A stretch of DNA of 64,000 bases from Triatoma infestans (taxonomy: Eukaryota; Arthropoda; Insecta; Hemiptera; Reduviidae): the NCBI GenBank assembly GCA_011037195.1, contig JAAEAF010002604.1:1-64000 (forward strand), given 5' to 3'. Shown here in pieces: positions 31,905 to 44,458 of this stretch. The notes beneath the pieces were generated by a model. That model saw nothing but the letters and a program-made list of their open reading frames with translations. It had not been told where the DNA came from and did no database searches. A program made the position numbers and the translations under genes. Numbering within the stretch: position 1 is the first letter of the stretch; each line of letters opens with the position of its first letter.

Positions 31905-32097
31905 TTTTTTTTTTTAATTTAAGGCGCGTCAATATCTATGGTCATTGGCGCCCGGAGCCTTTTCTCAGTGCAATGCCAGCATTCGGACGTGTTCTCTCGT
32001 TACAGAAAACACTGTCCATAAGCGTCAGCACAGCTGGACTCGAACCCGGGTTCTCCGCGTGGAAGTCCAGTACACTAACCACTTACCAATACTATAA
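31905..32097 (-). mobile_element. SINE-1 copy, internally deleted
   Basis: On the minus strand the head (TAAGTGGTTAGTG, B box GGGTTCGAGTCC) is followed directly by GACGCTTATGG. About 40 bases of body (the GAGGCTCCTAGGAAG region) are therefore missing relative to the 7.3-kb copy. The 3' end GGCGCCAATGACCAT-like sequence leads to CTTAAATTAAAAA. The adjoining ORF (32025-32324) is a shadow. Confidence 0.82.
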
Positions 32098-32139
32098 TCT
32101 TTGTAAAAAAAAAAAAAACTTTTATTCTGAGAAACTTCA

Positions 32140-33197
32140 TATACTTTTTTGAATTTAATTTTTGATTGATCCAAATCCTTCAATCGTATCTGACAGATTG
32201 CTACTTCAGAGTTAGATGCGGCATTGAGTTCTCTGACATCAAGCCCATTCACGCCGGCGTACCGCAAGGAAGCATCCGTGGCCCGGTCTTGTACACAGTA
32301 TTCACTGCTGATATTCCCACACACACAGATACCCTGATCACAACCTATGCAGATGATGCTGCAATATTATCTACAAATCCTAATCCTGCTCAAACTTCCT
32401 CATATATCCAAGAACACCTTGACCTCATCTCCTCTTGGTGCTGGAAGAAATGGAAAATAAGACTAAATGAAAACAAATGCCAACAGATTACATTCACTTT
32501 ACGCAGACAAACTTGCCCTGCCATACATATCAACAATAAAGAAATACCGTCTTCCACACAAGTACGCTACCTAGGACTGTATTTAGACAGTCGACTTACT
32601 TGGAACCCTCATACGAGACTGAAAAGACAAGAATTAAATAGTCGTTATGGACAACTACGAACACTGCTTGGACGGAGATCAACAATGAACGTACAAAACA
32701 TTGCTGAGACCTGTCTGGACTTACGGAGCTAAACTGTGGGGCTCCGCGAAGCAATCCAACATCCAGAGAATCCAATCCTTTCAATCTAAAGTCCTTCGCC
32801 ATATTGACCACCCTCCCTATTATGAGTTCAAATTTAACTCTCCACAAAGACCTCAGTATCCCTTACGTTAACGAGGTAATCCATACACGCTTGCTCAATT
32901 TCCACAATAACCTAGAGACTTATCCCAATCCCATTGCACAAGCGCTATCATCATCAACCCATCCTGACAATCCTCCACGTCGCTTGAAACGACGTTGGCC
33001 CCACGACCTCCTAAACAACTAGCTCCCTTTTAATATCCTGAGAGTTCCAGCATTGGTTGGCTCCTATCAACATGCATCTCTGATTGTGGCGCTGAGTCCT
33101 AAGGAATTCAGTGCATCACACTCTATTATGGATTCCACATTTACATGATGTATATATATGTACAGGTTGTAAATAAAATAAATTAAAAAAAAAAAAA
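32140..33197 (+). pseudogene. Jockey-clade LINE, 5'-truncated, two frameshifts
   Basis: Encodes the palm and thumb of a Jockey-like reverse transcriptase. The 32166-32732 stretch (188 codons) contains GVPQGSIRGPVLY (motif B), TTYADDAAIL (motif C, YADD intact), WKKWKIRLNENKCQ and VRYLGLYLDSRLTWNPH. A frameshift near 32690 moves the protein to LLRPVWTYGAKLWGSAK. A second moves it to the 32804-33022 frame, ending RRLKRRWPHDLLNN with a stop at 33020-33022. A 3' UTR ending AAATAAAATAAATT plus poly-A closes it at 33197. It lacks endonuclease and fingers. Confidence 0.9.
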
Positions 33198-33309
33198 AAC
33201 TCATGAGGAAACTATTTTTTTAACAACTCTTTGTCAAGCTTGTTACACTCACTGCGCTCGTGCGGTCAAACTCTGAACCCAAGTCTGTAAAAGTCTTACT
33301 TTTCTCACT

Positions 33310-33680
33310 TTTTAAATAAATAACTATTTCTTAAACTAGTAAGAGAGGGATGATGTAATTAGCAAGAGAGAGCAGACAGACGAGAGAATTAAGAGAGAGA
33401 AGACAGGCCCTCTCTGGTACTCTCTGACTTAAGCAGTGGGAGAACCTGTATATAGGCCAGTGAGAATCTACCTAAGGGAGATCTATCTATGAGATTCAAC
33501 TATACATCGCATCGTGTCATAACTCTACTCTAACCCTTTATTCTATAAAATCATTACAAGTCCAAGGCAGTTTGTGTAGACTTATAGTAATATTATAACA
33601 GTGTCTTCATATCTCGTCTAAATAATCAACCCTAATTTCCCTCCTCATCAACTCATTATAACTTCAATATTACATCCTAT
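33310..33680 (-). repeat. Repeat S, copy 1
   Basis: This dispersed sequence recurs in the second duplication unit and in the opposite orientation at 63300-63760. Landmarks on the minus strand are GATGAGGAG, GACGAGATATGAAGACACTG, TATGACACGATGCGATGTAT, ACAGGTTCTCCCACTGC and AAGTCAGAGAGTACCAGAGA. No coding capacity was seen and its class is unknown. Confidence 0.75.
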
Positions 33681-33981
33681 CGTATTTTTCTCCTCAGATT
33701 ACACCGGAAATACATGTTTTGATGTTCCATAAGAAAGTTGCGTAAAAAATGTTTTTTTTAAAAAAAAATGGTGTGTATGTGTATTTTATGTAACCAGCAA
33801 AACTCCAAATCGAAAAAAATCAATCTGACCAAAACTGAATTTGGTCATTTAGTATTTGAGGACTATTAAACAATTAATTAATAGTTCCATCTTAACTATA
33901 AGAATGGCAATAATAGGAAGTCGGATTGATGGTTACACCAGCTTTTTGTTTTATTTAGATAAATTGTCATTCATTATATTA

Positions 33982-34221
33982 GGGCGCCACATTAGCTGAG
34001 TGGTTAGAGGTGACGACAACAAAGCTGAAATGTGGTACTGCGATATTGGTTAAATGAATATAGTACTGAGTTCGATCCCCCCCCGGGTCATGGCCTTGTA
34101 TTTTATTTTATGAATTAATATAGTAATTTGAAAGTAAATAACCTCCACCTCCGTCCACGACATCTGTTCGATAGCTGAACATAAAACATGCCTAAAAACA
34201 TAGGCAATACTTTACTTTACT
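33982..34221 (+). mobile_element. SINE-2 copy (unit 1)
   Basis: The tRNA-like head has an A box TTAGCTGAGTGGTTAG and a B box GAGTTCGATCC near 34068, with a long insert between them. The shared body is CACCTCCGTCCACGACATC, GTTCGATAGCTGAACATAA, GCCTAAAAACATAGGCAATAC and TTTACTTTAC. The body matches the copies at 5155 and 61892. A G/C-run (CCCCCCCC) follows the B box. Confidence 0.8.
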
Positions 34222-35759
34222 TGTCATATTAACCAGATAGTTATTAATCAGAATTTCAAAATTTAATTTACAAACACAAATCACGATTTCCTTACAAAAA
34301 TAGAATGAATCCATCGTAAAAATAACAAAAGTTCAGATAAACAGTGATGTTTTTGTATACAACTAGCCAAAAAGCTAGATATATATATATTTTTTTTCTT
34401 GAATGCTGAAGGTTATTTAGGAATACATTTCTTTCTGCGTAAATCTTTCATAGACAGATAAATTTTTAACAAAAAAAAAAAAAAATAAATAAATATATAG
34501 TGTTGGAAAATAATCGAACATAAATCGAAGAAGGTGTGTATCGGTATTCAATAATATGAGTCATAACTTAATATGCTTGGCGTGTACATCTCTTAGTAAA
34601 TGAATGCAATATTAAATTTGCATAATAATGTTCATATTAATACAATATACCATCATGTATCGATATTACAAATACACATCATAATATATATTTCAATTGC
34701 ATTTAAAAGATTTCCTCCCCTCAAAGGCTTTTATATAGAACAATGGAAGGTATGTTTCCTTTAGTTACAATCAGATATATATATACATATATATATATGT
34801 TACCCAGTATATAAATCATAAAGTATGTATTTAAATAACATTATACATATATCATCTGATGATGATGATAGTCGAGGAAAGATGAACTAATACACAGCAT
34901 CAAACCACATAGTCTACATACTAAATGTATACACTTTCAATCCATCTTTACATTACATATATACAAACAAAAAATTTATATGATATATATGTCCTTGGAC
35001 AATCTTTTTCGTGATTCCTCTCTTCGCCATCAAGATGCATCTGGCCAGCGTATTGAGGCCACCAGTTGGAATCAATTCTCCTTCCCCACCCCCTGCATAC
35101 GGATGGTTAGAAGTTTAAAAAAGAAAGTGCCCAAGGATCTCCTTCACATGATGATCGTGCACTCACTCTGCATACCAATATTGTGTGTTTGTGTGTGAGA
35201 GAGAGAGATTTGTATTGTAGCTCTTTCCTTAACGAATAGATAACATTTCACGATTCTTCTGCTCCCCTTTTTTTTTTAAAGTTATTTTTTCATTCATCTT
35301 TATCTCTTTTGTTTTTTTTTAATGTCAATACATTATATTCCATTTTTTCTTTCAACTCAAATAACGAAAAGATTAAAACCAAATCATTATTATTTCCTTA
35401 TTTTTTATTTTTATTTATTTATTTATAAGAATACTATTTCGATCTTTTCTTTCCAATATAAAGAAAGAAAGATTATAAAGAATTTTCTGCAAACCTCTTT
35501 TACCTCTTCTTTTAATCCTACATATTTAAGTGTCTATTTTAAGCTTTGATAAAACCAAAATATAAAATCTCTTAATAAAGGACTGAATAATTTTTGAATG
35601 CTTAAGTTAACCAAGTGTTCTTTGGAATTCTTCTATTTATTTGTGTTTTATTTTTTAATAGTTTTGTTATAATTATTATATTAGAATTAAATTAATAGGA
35701 TGCGCTAATGTGGCATGGCGCTGGCTGCGCGTTCGTACGCTGAAAAATAACAAAATCGA
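34222..35759. other. AT-rich spacer in unit 1
   Basis: Contains (TA)n runs and no recognisable gene. ORFs at 34980-35198 and 35322-35549 are preserved in unit 2, but only because the duplication is recent. Neither has a recognisable domain. Confidence 0.5.
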
Positions 35760-35773
35760 GTTGATGCATATTT

Positions 35774-36417
35774 TTTTTTTTGAAGCGGGGAGGGGGGGGG
35801 TGCGACCTTTAATCCGGTCTATTGTGGGCAAGCGCCTGCGCCACCCTGGGTGCCGCAGGCTTGCCCACAGTACCCGAACAGATGTCCCAATTGAACATCC
35901 GTTCTACAACACCCCCATCAGTCTGAGATCCCTAAGAAACCCCAGGATTCTGAAGGGCTCTAGAGAGGGTAGCTACCACATAGCTATCCAGGTTCTTGAA
36001 CCTTCTCTGGGTGGCAGCCTTACATTCTGTTAGGAGATGTAATGGAATTTCCTCCAACTCCCCACAGAATCTGCATGAGCTGTCACTTTCCAAACCCAGC
36101 TTCACCAGATGTCCTCTAAGTCGACAATGCCCCGTGAGGTAACCCGTAATAAGAACGCGGAGCTTGTTCTTGCTCAATCCGATGCAGGCCTCGGATTTCC
36201 GTTGGTTATAATTTCCCAAGCAGATCTTGGCCTGCCGCAAACCGGGAAGGGAGTACCAGAATTGAGATCTCTTCGTCTCCTCCTTCCTAAGTTCCTCCAA
36301 CAAAAACTGATCTCATATCCCACAAAAAGGTTCCGGCCCCAGAAGTGGGGTCGTAGCGCCTATCTTGGCCACGGCATCGGCCATCTCATTCCCTTCAATG
36401 CCAACATGCCCCGGCAC
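35774..36417 (-). pseudogene. LINE tail (unit 1) with 14-bp target duplication
   Basis: On the minus strand it starts at PGHVGIEGNEMADAVAKIGA, the end of an RNase H domain. It continues SQFWYSLPGLRQAKICLG and SKNKLRVLITGYLTGHCRLRG to a knuckle CRFC-x(7)-IPLHLLTEC near 36010-36070, with a poly-T/A end at 35771. GTTGATGCATATTT flanks it at 35760-35773 and 36418-36431. The 123-codon minus ORF (36303-35932) is the undamaged portion. A stop separates it from the RNase H end. Confidence 0.9.
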
Positions 36418-36431
36418 GTTGATGCATATTT

Positions 36432-37190
36432 CACAATTTCCAAACTTTGATGCCATTGAAGAATACAAGAAGTAAGAAAATCTAGTAAGGAATGACTAAT
36501 TAAATTAAAAAATACTAAAAGATTTGTTTTTCCGAATTTCTTGAAAACGATCCTAAAGAGTTTCTTTAAAATTCATACATTATCTTCCACTTGATCTGTT
36601 CCCTTTCTAACGCATATCATCCTAGACAGTGTAAGGTTTCCATCTATATAACTTGGACCATTATTCCGTCCCACTATTCTGTCTCCTCACTAGTTCTCAT
36701 CAGTTTTCGCAAGGTTTTTGCGAACCACATCTTCCCAGTTCATCCACGGCCTATCCCTTCCTCTCCGTCTCTCTCTCTCTCTCTCTCTCTGCCAGTTTCG
36801 TACGCTGTTCTGATAGCGAATGAGGACTTCATTCTAAGCAGTTATCTATTACCATCTTAGCCTATTATGAATGAACGAAAAATACTTAATTTTACAAAAA
36901 ATATAATATCAAAAATATATATAGACTGATAAATACAAAACAAATGGTTTTATTTATTACCTATATAATATTAATAGACATTAAAAGTGTGATAGAATTC
37001 CAAATAAAATCGTTTAAGGAAAAATGCGACTTTACTGAATAAGTATATTTTGGGAATTATCTCAATAAAAGCTACAACCATTTTGTTTTAATCTTGAAAT
37101 ATTCATTGCATAGATACAATTCTAGTAACTCTTACTTGAAGGATTTTTTGCGGAAATCTGATTTTGTGGGGTTTTTGTGGAAGACTTATC
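36432..37190. other. Spacer in unit 1 with (TC)n
   Basis: No gene was recognised. A (TC)n run lies at about 36770-36790. The 89-codon ORF 36591-36860 runs through the microsatellite and is not supported. Confidence 0.5.
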
Positions 37191-37606
37191 CTCAATTTCC
37201 ACTATAACCTAGAGACTTATCCCAATCCCATTGCACAAGCGCTATCATCATCAACCCATCCTGACAATCCTCCACGTCGCTTGAAACGACGTTGGCCCCA
37301 CGACCTCCTAAACAACTAGCTCCCTTTTAATATCCTGAGAGTTCCAGCATTGGTTGGCTCCTATCAACATGCATCTCTGATTGTGGCGCTGAGTCCTAAG
37401 GAATTCAGTGCATCACACTCTATTATGGATTCCACATTTACATGATGTATATATATGTACAGGTTGTAAATAAAATAAATTAAAAAAAAAAAAAAACTCA
37501 TGAGGAAACTATTTTTTTAACAACTCTTTGTCAAGCTTGTTACACTCACTGCGCTCGTGCGGTCAAACTCTGAACCCAAGTCTGTAAAAGTCTTACTTTT
37601 CTCACT

Positions 37607-37990
37607 TTTTAAATAAATAACTATTTCTTAAACTAGTAAGAGAGGGATGATGTAATTAGCAAGAGAGAGCAGACAGACGAGAGAATTAAGAGAGAGAAGA
37701 CAGGCCCTCTCTGGTACTCTCTGACTTAAGCAGTGGGAGAACCTGTATATAGGCCAGTGAGAATCTACCTAAGGGAGATCTATCTATGAGATTCAACTAT
37801 ACATCGCATCGTGTCATAACTCTACTCTAACCCTTTATTCTATAAAATCATTACAAGTCCAAGGCAGTTTGTGTAGACTTATAGTAATATTATAACAGTG
37901 TCTTCATATCTCGTCTAAATAATCAACCCTAATTTCTCTCCTCATCAACTCATTATAACTTCAATATTACATCCTATCGTATTTTTCTTC
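37607..37990 (-). repeat. Repeat S, copy 2
   Basis: Unit 2 copy of the repeat at 33310-33680, nearly identical. Confidence 0.75.
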
Positions 37991-38278
37991 TCAGATTACA
38001 CCGGAAATACATGTTTTGATGTTCCATAAGAAAGTTGCGTAAAAAATGTTTTTTTTTAAAAAAAATGGTGTGTATGTGTATTTTATATAACCAGCAAAAC
38101 TCCAAATCGAAAAAAATCAATCTGACCAAAACTGAATTTGGTCATTTAGTATTTGAGGACTATTAAACAATTAATTAATAGTTCCATCTTAACTATAAGA
38201 ATGGCAATAATAGGAAGTCGGATTGATGGTTACACCAGCTTTTTGTTTTATTTAGATAAATTGTCATTCATTATATTA

Positions 38279-38518
38279 GGGCGCCACATTAGCTGAGTGG
38301 TTAGAGGTGACGACAACAAAGCTGAAATGTGGTACTGCGATATTGGTTAAATGAATATAGTACTGAGTTCGATCCCCCCCCGGGTCATGGCCTTGTATTT
38401 TATTTTATGAATTAATATAGTAATTTGAAAGTAAATAACCTCCACCTCCGTCCACGACATCTGTTCGATAGCTGAACATAAAACATGCCTAAAAACATAG
38501 GCAATATTTACTTTACTT
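38279..38518 (+). mobile_element. SINE-2 copy (unit 2)
   Basis: Duplicate of the SINE at 33982-34221. It differs by one base missing in the ACTTTACTTTAC end. Confidence 0.8.
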
Positions 38519-40056
38519 GTCATATTAACCAGATAGTTATTAATCAGAATTTCAAAATTTAATTTACAAACACAAATCACGATTTCCTTACAAAAATAGA
38601 ATGAATCCATCGTAAAAATAACAAAAGTTCAGATAAACAGTGATGTTTTTGTATACAACTAGCCAAAAAGCTAGATATATATATATTTTTTTTCTTGAAT
38701 GCTGAAGGTTATTTAGGAATACATTTCTTTCTGCGTAAATCTTTCATAGACAGATAAATTTTTAACAAAAAAAAAAAAAAATAAATAAATATATAGTGTT
38801 GGAAAATAATCGAACATAAATCGAAGAAGGTGTGTATCGGTATTCAATAATATGAGTCATTACTTAATATGCTTGGCGTGTACATCTCTTAGTAAATGAA
38901 TGCAATATTAAATTTGCATAATGTTCATATTAATACAATATACCATCATGTATCGATATTACATTTACACATCATAATATACGTATATTTCAATTGCATT
39001 TAAAAGATTTCCTCCCCTCCAAAGGCTTTTATATAGAACAATGGAAGGTATGTTTCCTTTAGTTACAATCAGATATATATATATGTTACCCAGTATATAA
39101 ATCATAAAGTATGTATTTAAATAACATTATACATATATCATCTGATGATGATGATAGTCGAGGAAAGATGAACTAATACACAGCATCAAACCATAGTCTA
39201 CATACTAAATGTATACACTTTTAATCCATCTTTACCTTACATATATACAAACAAAAAATTTATATGATAAATATGTCCTTGGACAATCTTTTTCGTGATT
39301 CCTCTCTTCGCCATCAAGATGCATCTGGCCAGCGTATTGAGGCCACCAGTTGGAATCAATTCTCCTTCCCCACCCCCTGCATACGGATGGTTAGAAGTTT
39401 AAAAAAGAAAGTGCCCAAGGATCTCCTTCACATGATGATCGTGCACTCACTCTGCATACCAATATTGTGTGTTTGTGTGTGAGAGAGAGAGATTTGTATT
39501 GTAGCTCTTTCCTTAACGAATAGATAACATTTCACGATTCTTCTGCTCCCCTTTTTTTTTTAAAGTTATTTTTTCATTCATCTTTATCTCTTTTGTTTTT
39601 TTTTAATGTCAATACATTATATTCCATTTTTTCTTTCAACTCAAATAACGAAAAGATTAAAACCAAACCATTATTATTTCCTTATTTTTTATTTTTATTT
39701 ATTTATTTATAAGAATACTATTTCGATCTTTTCTTTCCAATATAAAGAAAGAAAGATTATAAAGAATTTTCTGCAAACCTCTTTTACCTCTTCTTTTAAT
39801 CCTACATATTTAAGTGTCTATTTTAAGCTTTGATAAAACCAAAATATAAAATCTCTTAATAAAGGACTGAATCATTTTTGAATGCTTAAGTTAACCAAGT
39901 GTTCTTTGGAATTCTTCTATTTATTTGTGTTTTTTTTTTAATAGTTTTGTTATAATTATTATATTAGAATTAAATTGATAGGATGCGCTAATGTGGCATG
40001 GCGCTGGCTGCGCGTTCGTACGCTGAAAAATAACTAAATCGAGTTGATGCATATTT

Positions 40057-40680
40057 TTTTTTTGAAGCGGGGGGGGGGCAGTGCACTGCGACCTTTAATC
40101 CGGTCTATTGTGCTATGCCCCCTGGGTGCCGCAGGCTTGTCCACAGCATCCGAACAGATGTCCCAATTGAACATCCGTTCTACAACACCCCCATCAGTCT
40201 GAGAACCCTAAGAAACCCCAGGATTCTGAAGGGCTCTAGAGAGGGTAGCTACCAGGTTCTTGAACCTTCTCTGGGTGGCAGCCTTACAGTCTGTTAGGAG
40301 ATGTATGGAGTTTCCTCCAGCTCCCCACAGAATCTGCATGAGCTGTCACTTTCCAAACCCAGCTTCACCAGATGTCCTCTAAGTCGACAATGCCCCGTGA
40401 GGTAACCCGTAATAAGAACGCGGAGCTTGTTCTTGCTCAATCCGATGCAGGCCTCGGATTTCCGTTGGTTATAATTTCCCAAGCAGATCTTGGCCTGCCG
40501 CAAACCGGGAAGGGAGTACCAGAATTGAGATCTCTTCGTCTCCTCCTTCCTAAGTTCCTCCAACAAAAACTGATCTCATATCCCACAAAAAGGTTCCGGC
40601 CCCAGAAGTGGGGTCGTAGCGCCTATCTTGGCCACGGCATCGGCCATCTCATTCCCTTCAATGCCAACATGCCCCGGCAC
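40057..40680 (-). pseudogene. LINE tail (unit 2)
   Basis: Duplicate of the insertion at 35774-36417, including both GTTGATGCATATTT flanks (40043-40056 and 40681-40694). One base is deleted near 40306, so the knuckle frame (CGELEETP) shifts here but not in unit 1. The 3' UTR is closer to the other family members (GCACTGCGACC is present), whereas unit 1 has an altered stretch. Confidence 0.9.
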
Positions 40681-41453
40681 GTTGATGCATATTTCACAAT
40701 TTCCAAACTTTGATGCCATTGAAGAATACAAGAAGTAAGAAAATCTAGTAAGGAATGACTAATTAAATTAAAAAATACTAAAAGATTTGTTTTTCCGAAT
40801 TTCTTGAAAACGATCCTAAAGAGTTTCTTTAAAATTCATACATTATCTTCCACTTGATCTGTTCCCTTTCTAACGCATATCATCCTAGACAGTGTAAGGT
40901 TTCCATCTATATAACTTGGACCATTATTCCGTCCCACTATTCTGTCTCCTCACTAGTTCTCATCAGTTTTCGCAAGGTTTTTGCGAACCACATCTTCCCA
41001 GTTCATCCACGGCCTATCCCTTCCTCTCCGTCTCTCTCTCTCTCTCTCTCTCTGCCAGTTTCGTACGCTGTTCTGATAGCGAATGAGGACTTCATTCTAA
41101 GCAGTTATCTATTACCATCTTAGCCTATTATGAATGAACGAAAAATACTTAATTTTACAAAAAATATAATATCAAAAATATATATAGACTGATAAATACA
41201 AAACAAATGGTTTTATTTATTACCTATATAATATTAATAGACATTAAAAGTGTGATAGAATTCCAAATAAAATCGTTTAAGGAAAAATGCGACTTTACTG
41301 AATAAGTATATTTTGGGAATTATCTCAATAAAAGCTACAACCATTTTGTTTTAATCTTGAAATATTCATTGCATAGATACAATTCTAGTAACTCTTACTT
41401 GAAGGATTTTTTGCGGAAATCTGATTTTGTGGGGTTTTTGTGGAAGACTTATC

Positions 41454-42719
41454 GGTTAGATTGAAATTTAAATTACTGCTACAAGCTTTATTAGTTCAGA
41501 TAAGAGGGTGCTTTTATCAGTTATACCTGGTATCCCATATCTTTTTTTATGCAAGTCCATCTAAACGTTTGTAAAAGTTCTCCATTATTGTATTTGTTTA
41601 CTAAATACAGAAAAAATAAATAAAAATATATATTGAGATGAAATACCTCGGGTAGGCTCTGTTTAATAAAAAACAGCAAAAATAAAAGAGTAAAAATATT
41701 GAGCGGACTGTATATGGTAGATATAAATTAATGAGCAAAATGGGAAACTCAAATATTAAATGTTATATGGAAAAAAATGAATATGTAAATTAAATTTAAA
41801 AATTGGTAGCACATATTATTCATTATCACTTTCAATAAGCCAAAGGAATGGCGCTTATCTTGAAACGCAAAAATCCTGGTTGTTAGTGTTGGAAGACCCA
41901 TGTCGGGGAAAAGGGGAGAGGAAAATTAGGAATAAGGAAATTATTCTTATGTGCCTCCAACTCATAGGTATACACCAATACACTGGCTAATTGGCTGATG
42001 ACTAAACCCCCTAGGTCTAGTTTAATTTAGGATTAGCGTATAATGGAAGGTGAAGGAACATATGTCAAAAGTAATGTATAAGTTAGTTTGTTCAATAGCC
42101 TCCTCAAAGAAAGTCATATAACTAAATAATGATGCTTTTGGTTTTTGTTCGAATCCCCCCCGCAATAAATTTTAGAAGCTAAGGCATGACACAATAATAT
42201 TCCACACTCCCCCTCATCGGCTAGATCGATGACACAAGTGGGGAAGTGTGGAAGAAAATTAACATCTAATGGCTCCAGCCAACTTTGCTGAGCAAAGTAT
42301 TGTGTGTGGCTGCCAAATAAGGTACTGGGTGTCATTCCAGCTAAAGTGGCCACAGATTGAGAAGATATATAATGAATAGGGGACGCTAATGACCAAAGCT
42401 GTCGATGCGCCCACAAAAAAACAAAAAATTAAATGGGCTCCCAGAAGCTGCACGGCAAGAAACCCAACAGAAGTAACAATCATGTGATATCACAATAAGC
42501 CCATGCAGACCCGAGAGAACCGGAGCCGCTCAATCAATGCAAAGGCCAGTTTATTAGCACTACCCAGGAAAACCAGAAGTGACAAATTTGGGTTTTCACA
42601 ATTAAGGGCAACTGAACTGGCATGAATTGTATAGACAAATTTACTTCTACATTACAACTTACTCGAACAAGAGTTACTCCTCCGAATATTGTAGTCATTT
42701 GAGTATTGAGACTGACAGA
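41454..42719. other. Spacer without recognised gene
   Basis: AT-rich to 42100. From 42100 to 42600 the composition is more balanced and minus-strand ORFs of 100 and 74 codons overlap (42114-42483), but neither resembles a family I know. A short hairpin (CCACACTCCCC with GGGGAAGTGTGG) lies at about 42212-42250. Confidence 0.4.
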
Positions 42720-43590
42720 ATAGAATAGAATAGAAAGCTTTATTACTTATTTTACAAAAAGAGAAAATAGAAGTACAAACAATAAACTGATGGCTACTGA
42801 TAGGCATGGTTGTATACCGTCAGCCTAAAGTTCATCTTACAAACTAATGAAAAAATAACTTACTCATTAAAATATGACAAAGAAAAAGTAAATCAAATCC
42901 TGTGGTAAAGAGAGAGAATGTGTACACAGAATATTTTGAATTGAAAAACAAAAAACAAAATTCTAAGTATTGTATTCACTTATAAGGAACATCCTGTATT
43001 TATAAGCCGAAAAATGTACTTATAAATAAAACAAATGTCCATTTTCCACCATTAAGTGAGTCAATAATTTCTGCCTGGCTTAGTGCCTTCTTCCTCAGCC
43101 ACCTAATTCAATATTCCTATAAAATAGGGCATTTCCCTAAATAATGGCATATGTCCTCAGGTTCTCCTAAGTTACAGAGGGTACATAACCACTGTTCCTC
43201 CGAACGCATTACATTACAATTTAAATTAAACTAACTGCCCTCTTAACTTGAAAATGACCTTCATGAGGCCGAAATTGTTAGCATCGGATATGTAGTGACC
43301 ATCTCTCCAAGATCAGTAATTAGATGTTTATATAAGAAATGGAAGCTCGAAGATTGCGCTTTTAGTATCATATTTTCCTTAAAATTACTTTTTAAAACAG
43401 GCCACCACAGTTTCTGGATTAACACCTACATAATCCAAGCTAATGTTTAGGTTACCATTCTTTGTGCCAATATATTCTATGTTTTATAACTTCCCTAGCT
43501 AATGCTTTGGGCAGTTTCCCTTCTGGCAAGGCTAAAACTTTCTGAGACTAACAGAAAGAGAGAGAGGAAAAAAAGCATAGATTACCCCCT
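42720..43590 (-). pseudogene. LINE 3' end fragment with zinc knuckle and (GAATA)n tail
   Basis: On the minus strand, LPEGKLPKALAREVIKH is followed across frame breaks by [12 protein letters not shown]. Then comes an intact knuckle CTLC-x(9)-HYLGKC near 43110-43190 and KKALSQAEIIDSLNG. The 3' end is a TATTC-repeat tail (seen as AGAATAGAATAGAATAG at about 42718-42736) next to an AATAAAGC signal. The frame is broken by stops. It resembles the C-terminus of the intact ORF2 in layout but not in wording, so it belongs to another family. Confidence 0.82.
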
Positions 43591-44224
43591 CTCCACACTT
43601 AAGACACAGCCTAATAGATTAGTAAATTATTAATTATGAAGGAGGCATTATAATATCCTCTCCGAAATAAAATATTATTGTAAACTGGTAGCGGCAAATT
43701 TAAATTTATATTAATTACCGAAAAGTATTAATTACCGTAAGAAAAAGTCGTATGAGTGAGTATTTCTCATCACATTTGTTTTTTTGTTTTTTTTAAACTG
43801 ATATTATACCGAGGCTGCTTGAAAAGAATTACCTGAAAAAAGCAAAGTATAAAGGTTTTTTTTTAAAAAAAGAAGCTATCTCTATACAATTTCTCCAATG
43901 GCATATCAATGAAGTTCGGCTTAAGAATTAAATCTTAAGTCAATGTCCCCCCCAATAGGAAGCATCTGACAGTCAAGTAAATTCTTGATTTTATTTTATT
44001 TGGTTTGTTTTTTTTTTTTTTTAAATAAAATATAAGAGGGTTTTTCTGGGAACCAACATTGGATAATATATGTTTTTAACTTATAATTGGGTATTATTTC
44101 CAGATAGAATAAATGTCAAATTTAAGGGAATTTTATATATATGGAACAAACAAATATAAAGATATAATTAAAAAATATAACAAATAAAAAAAGATAACAA
44201 ATAAAAAATATAAGGAGTTGGCCT
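43591..44224. other. AT-rich spacer before the intact LINE
   Basis: No gene was recognised. A-rich direct repeats (ATAACAAATAAAAAA) at about 44175-44215 border the LINE and could include its target duplication. Confidence 0.45.
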
Positions 44225-44458
44225 TGAGCTTTTGTAGAGTGCACGTGTATTAAAACTTGCTCTTCATTAAACACGTTTTTTTTTAGTGGTGTAAAACGTT
44301 TTAATTTCAGAATTTTTGTGATCAGTGCATTAGTTGAATTTTACATTGTACATTTTTGTTTATTTTGTTTAATTTTTACTTTCCAAAGTGCTAATTTCAG
44401 TGAATTTATTGCATAAAGTTAACTGTATTTTTGCTAAAAGTAGAACATTGTTGATAAC

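Larger units (their letters stand above)
32894..37190. repeat. Tandem segmental duplication, unit 1 (4297 bp)
   Basis: This unit starts within the Jockey 3' end (CTCAATTTCCACAATAAC) and ends AAGACTTATC. It is repeated nearly base for base at 37191-41453. Contents in order: Jockey tail, repeat S, SINE-2, AT-rich spacer with (TA)n, a 14-bp-duplication LINE tail, and a (TC)n spacer. Differences between units are a handful of substitutions and small indels, mainly in (TA)n and G-runs. The duplication is therefore recent. Confidence 0.93.
37191..41453. repeat. Tandem segmental duplication, unit 2 (4263 bp)
   Basis: This repeats 32894-37190. Its left junction (GACTTATC-CTCAATTTCC) joins the unit end directly to the unit start; its right edge leads to GGTTAGATTG. 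Relative to unit 1 it is 34 bp shorter, with shorter (TA)n tracts and altered sequence in the LINE 3' UTR (around 40070-40130). GACTTATC occurs at the unit end and again 24 bases inside the unit start. Confidence 0.93.

Noticed and set aside
34980..35549. Conserved small ORFs present in both duplication units
   Set aside because: Their conservation is explained by the recent duplication; no domain and no codon bias are visible.
36591..36860. 89-residue secreted-like ORF (also 40854-41123)
   Set aside because: It runs through a (TC)n microsatellite; duplicated only because of the tandem unit.
42114..42483. Membrane-protein-like minus-strand ORFs
   Set aside because: They overlap in two frames, have no recognisable domain and no gene-like context; hydrophobicity alone is not enough.
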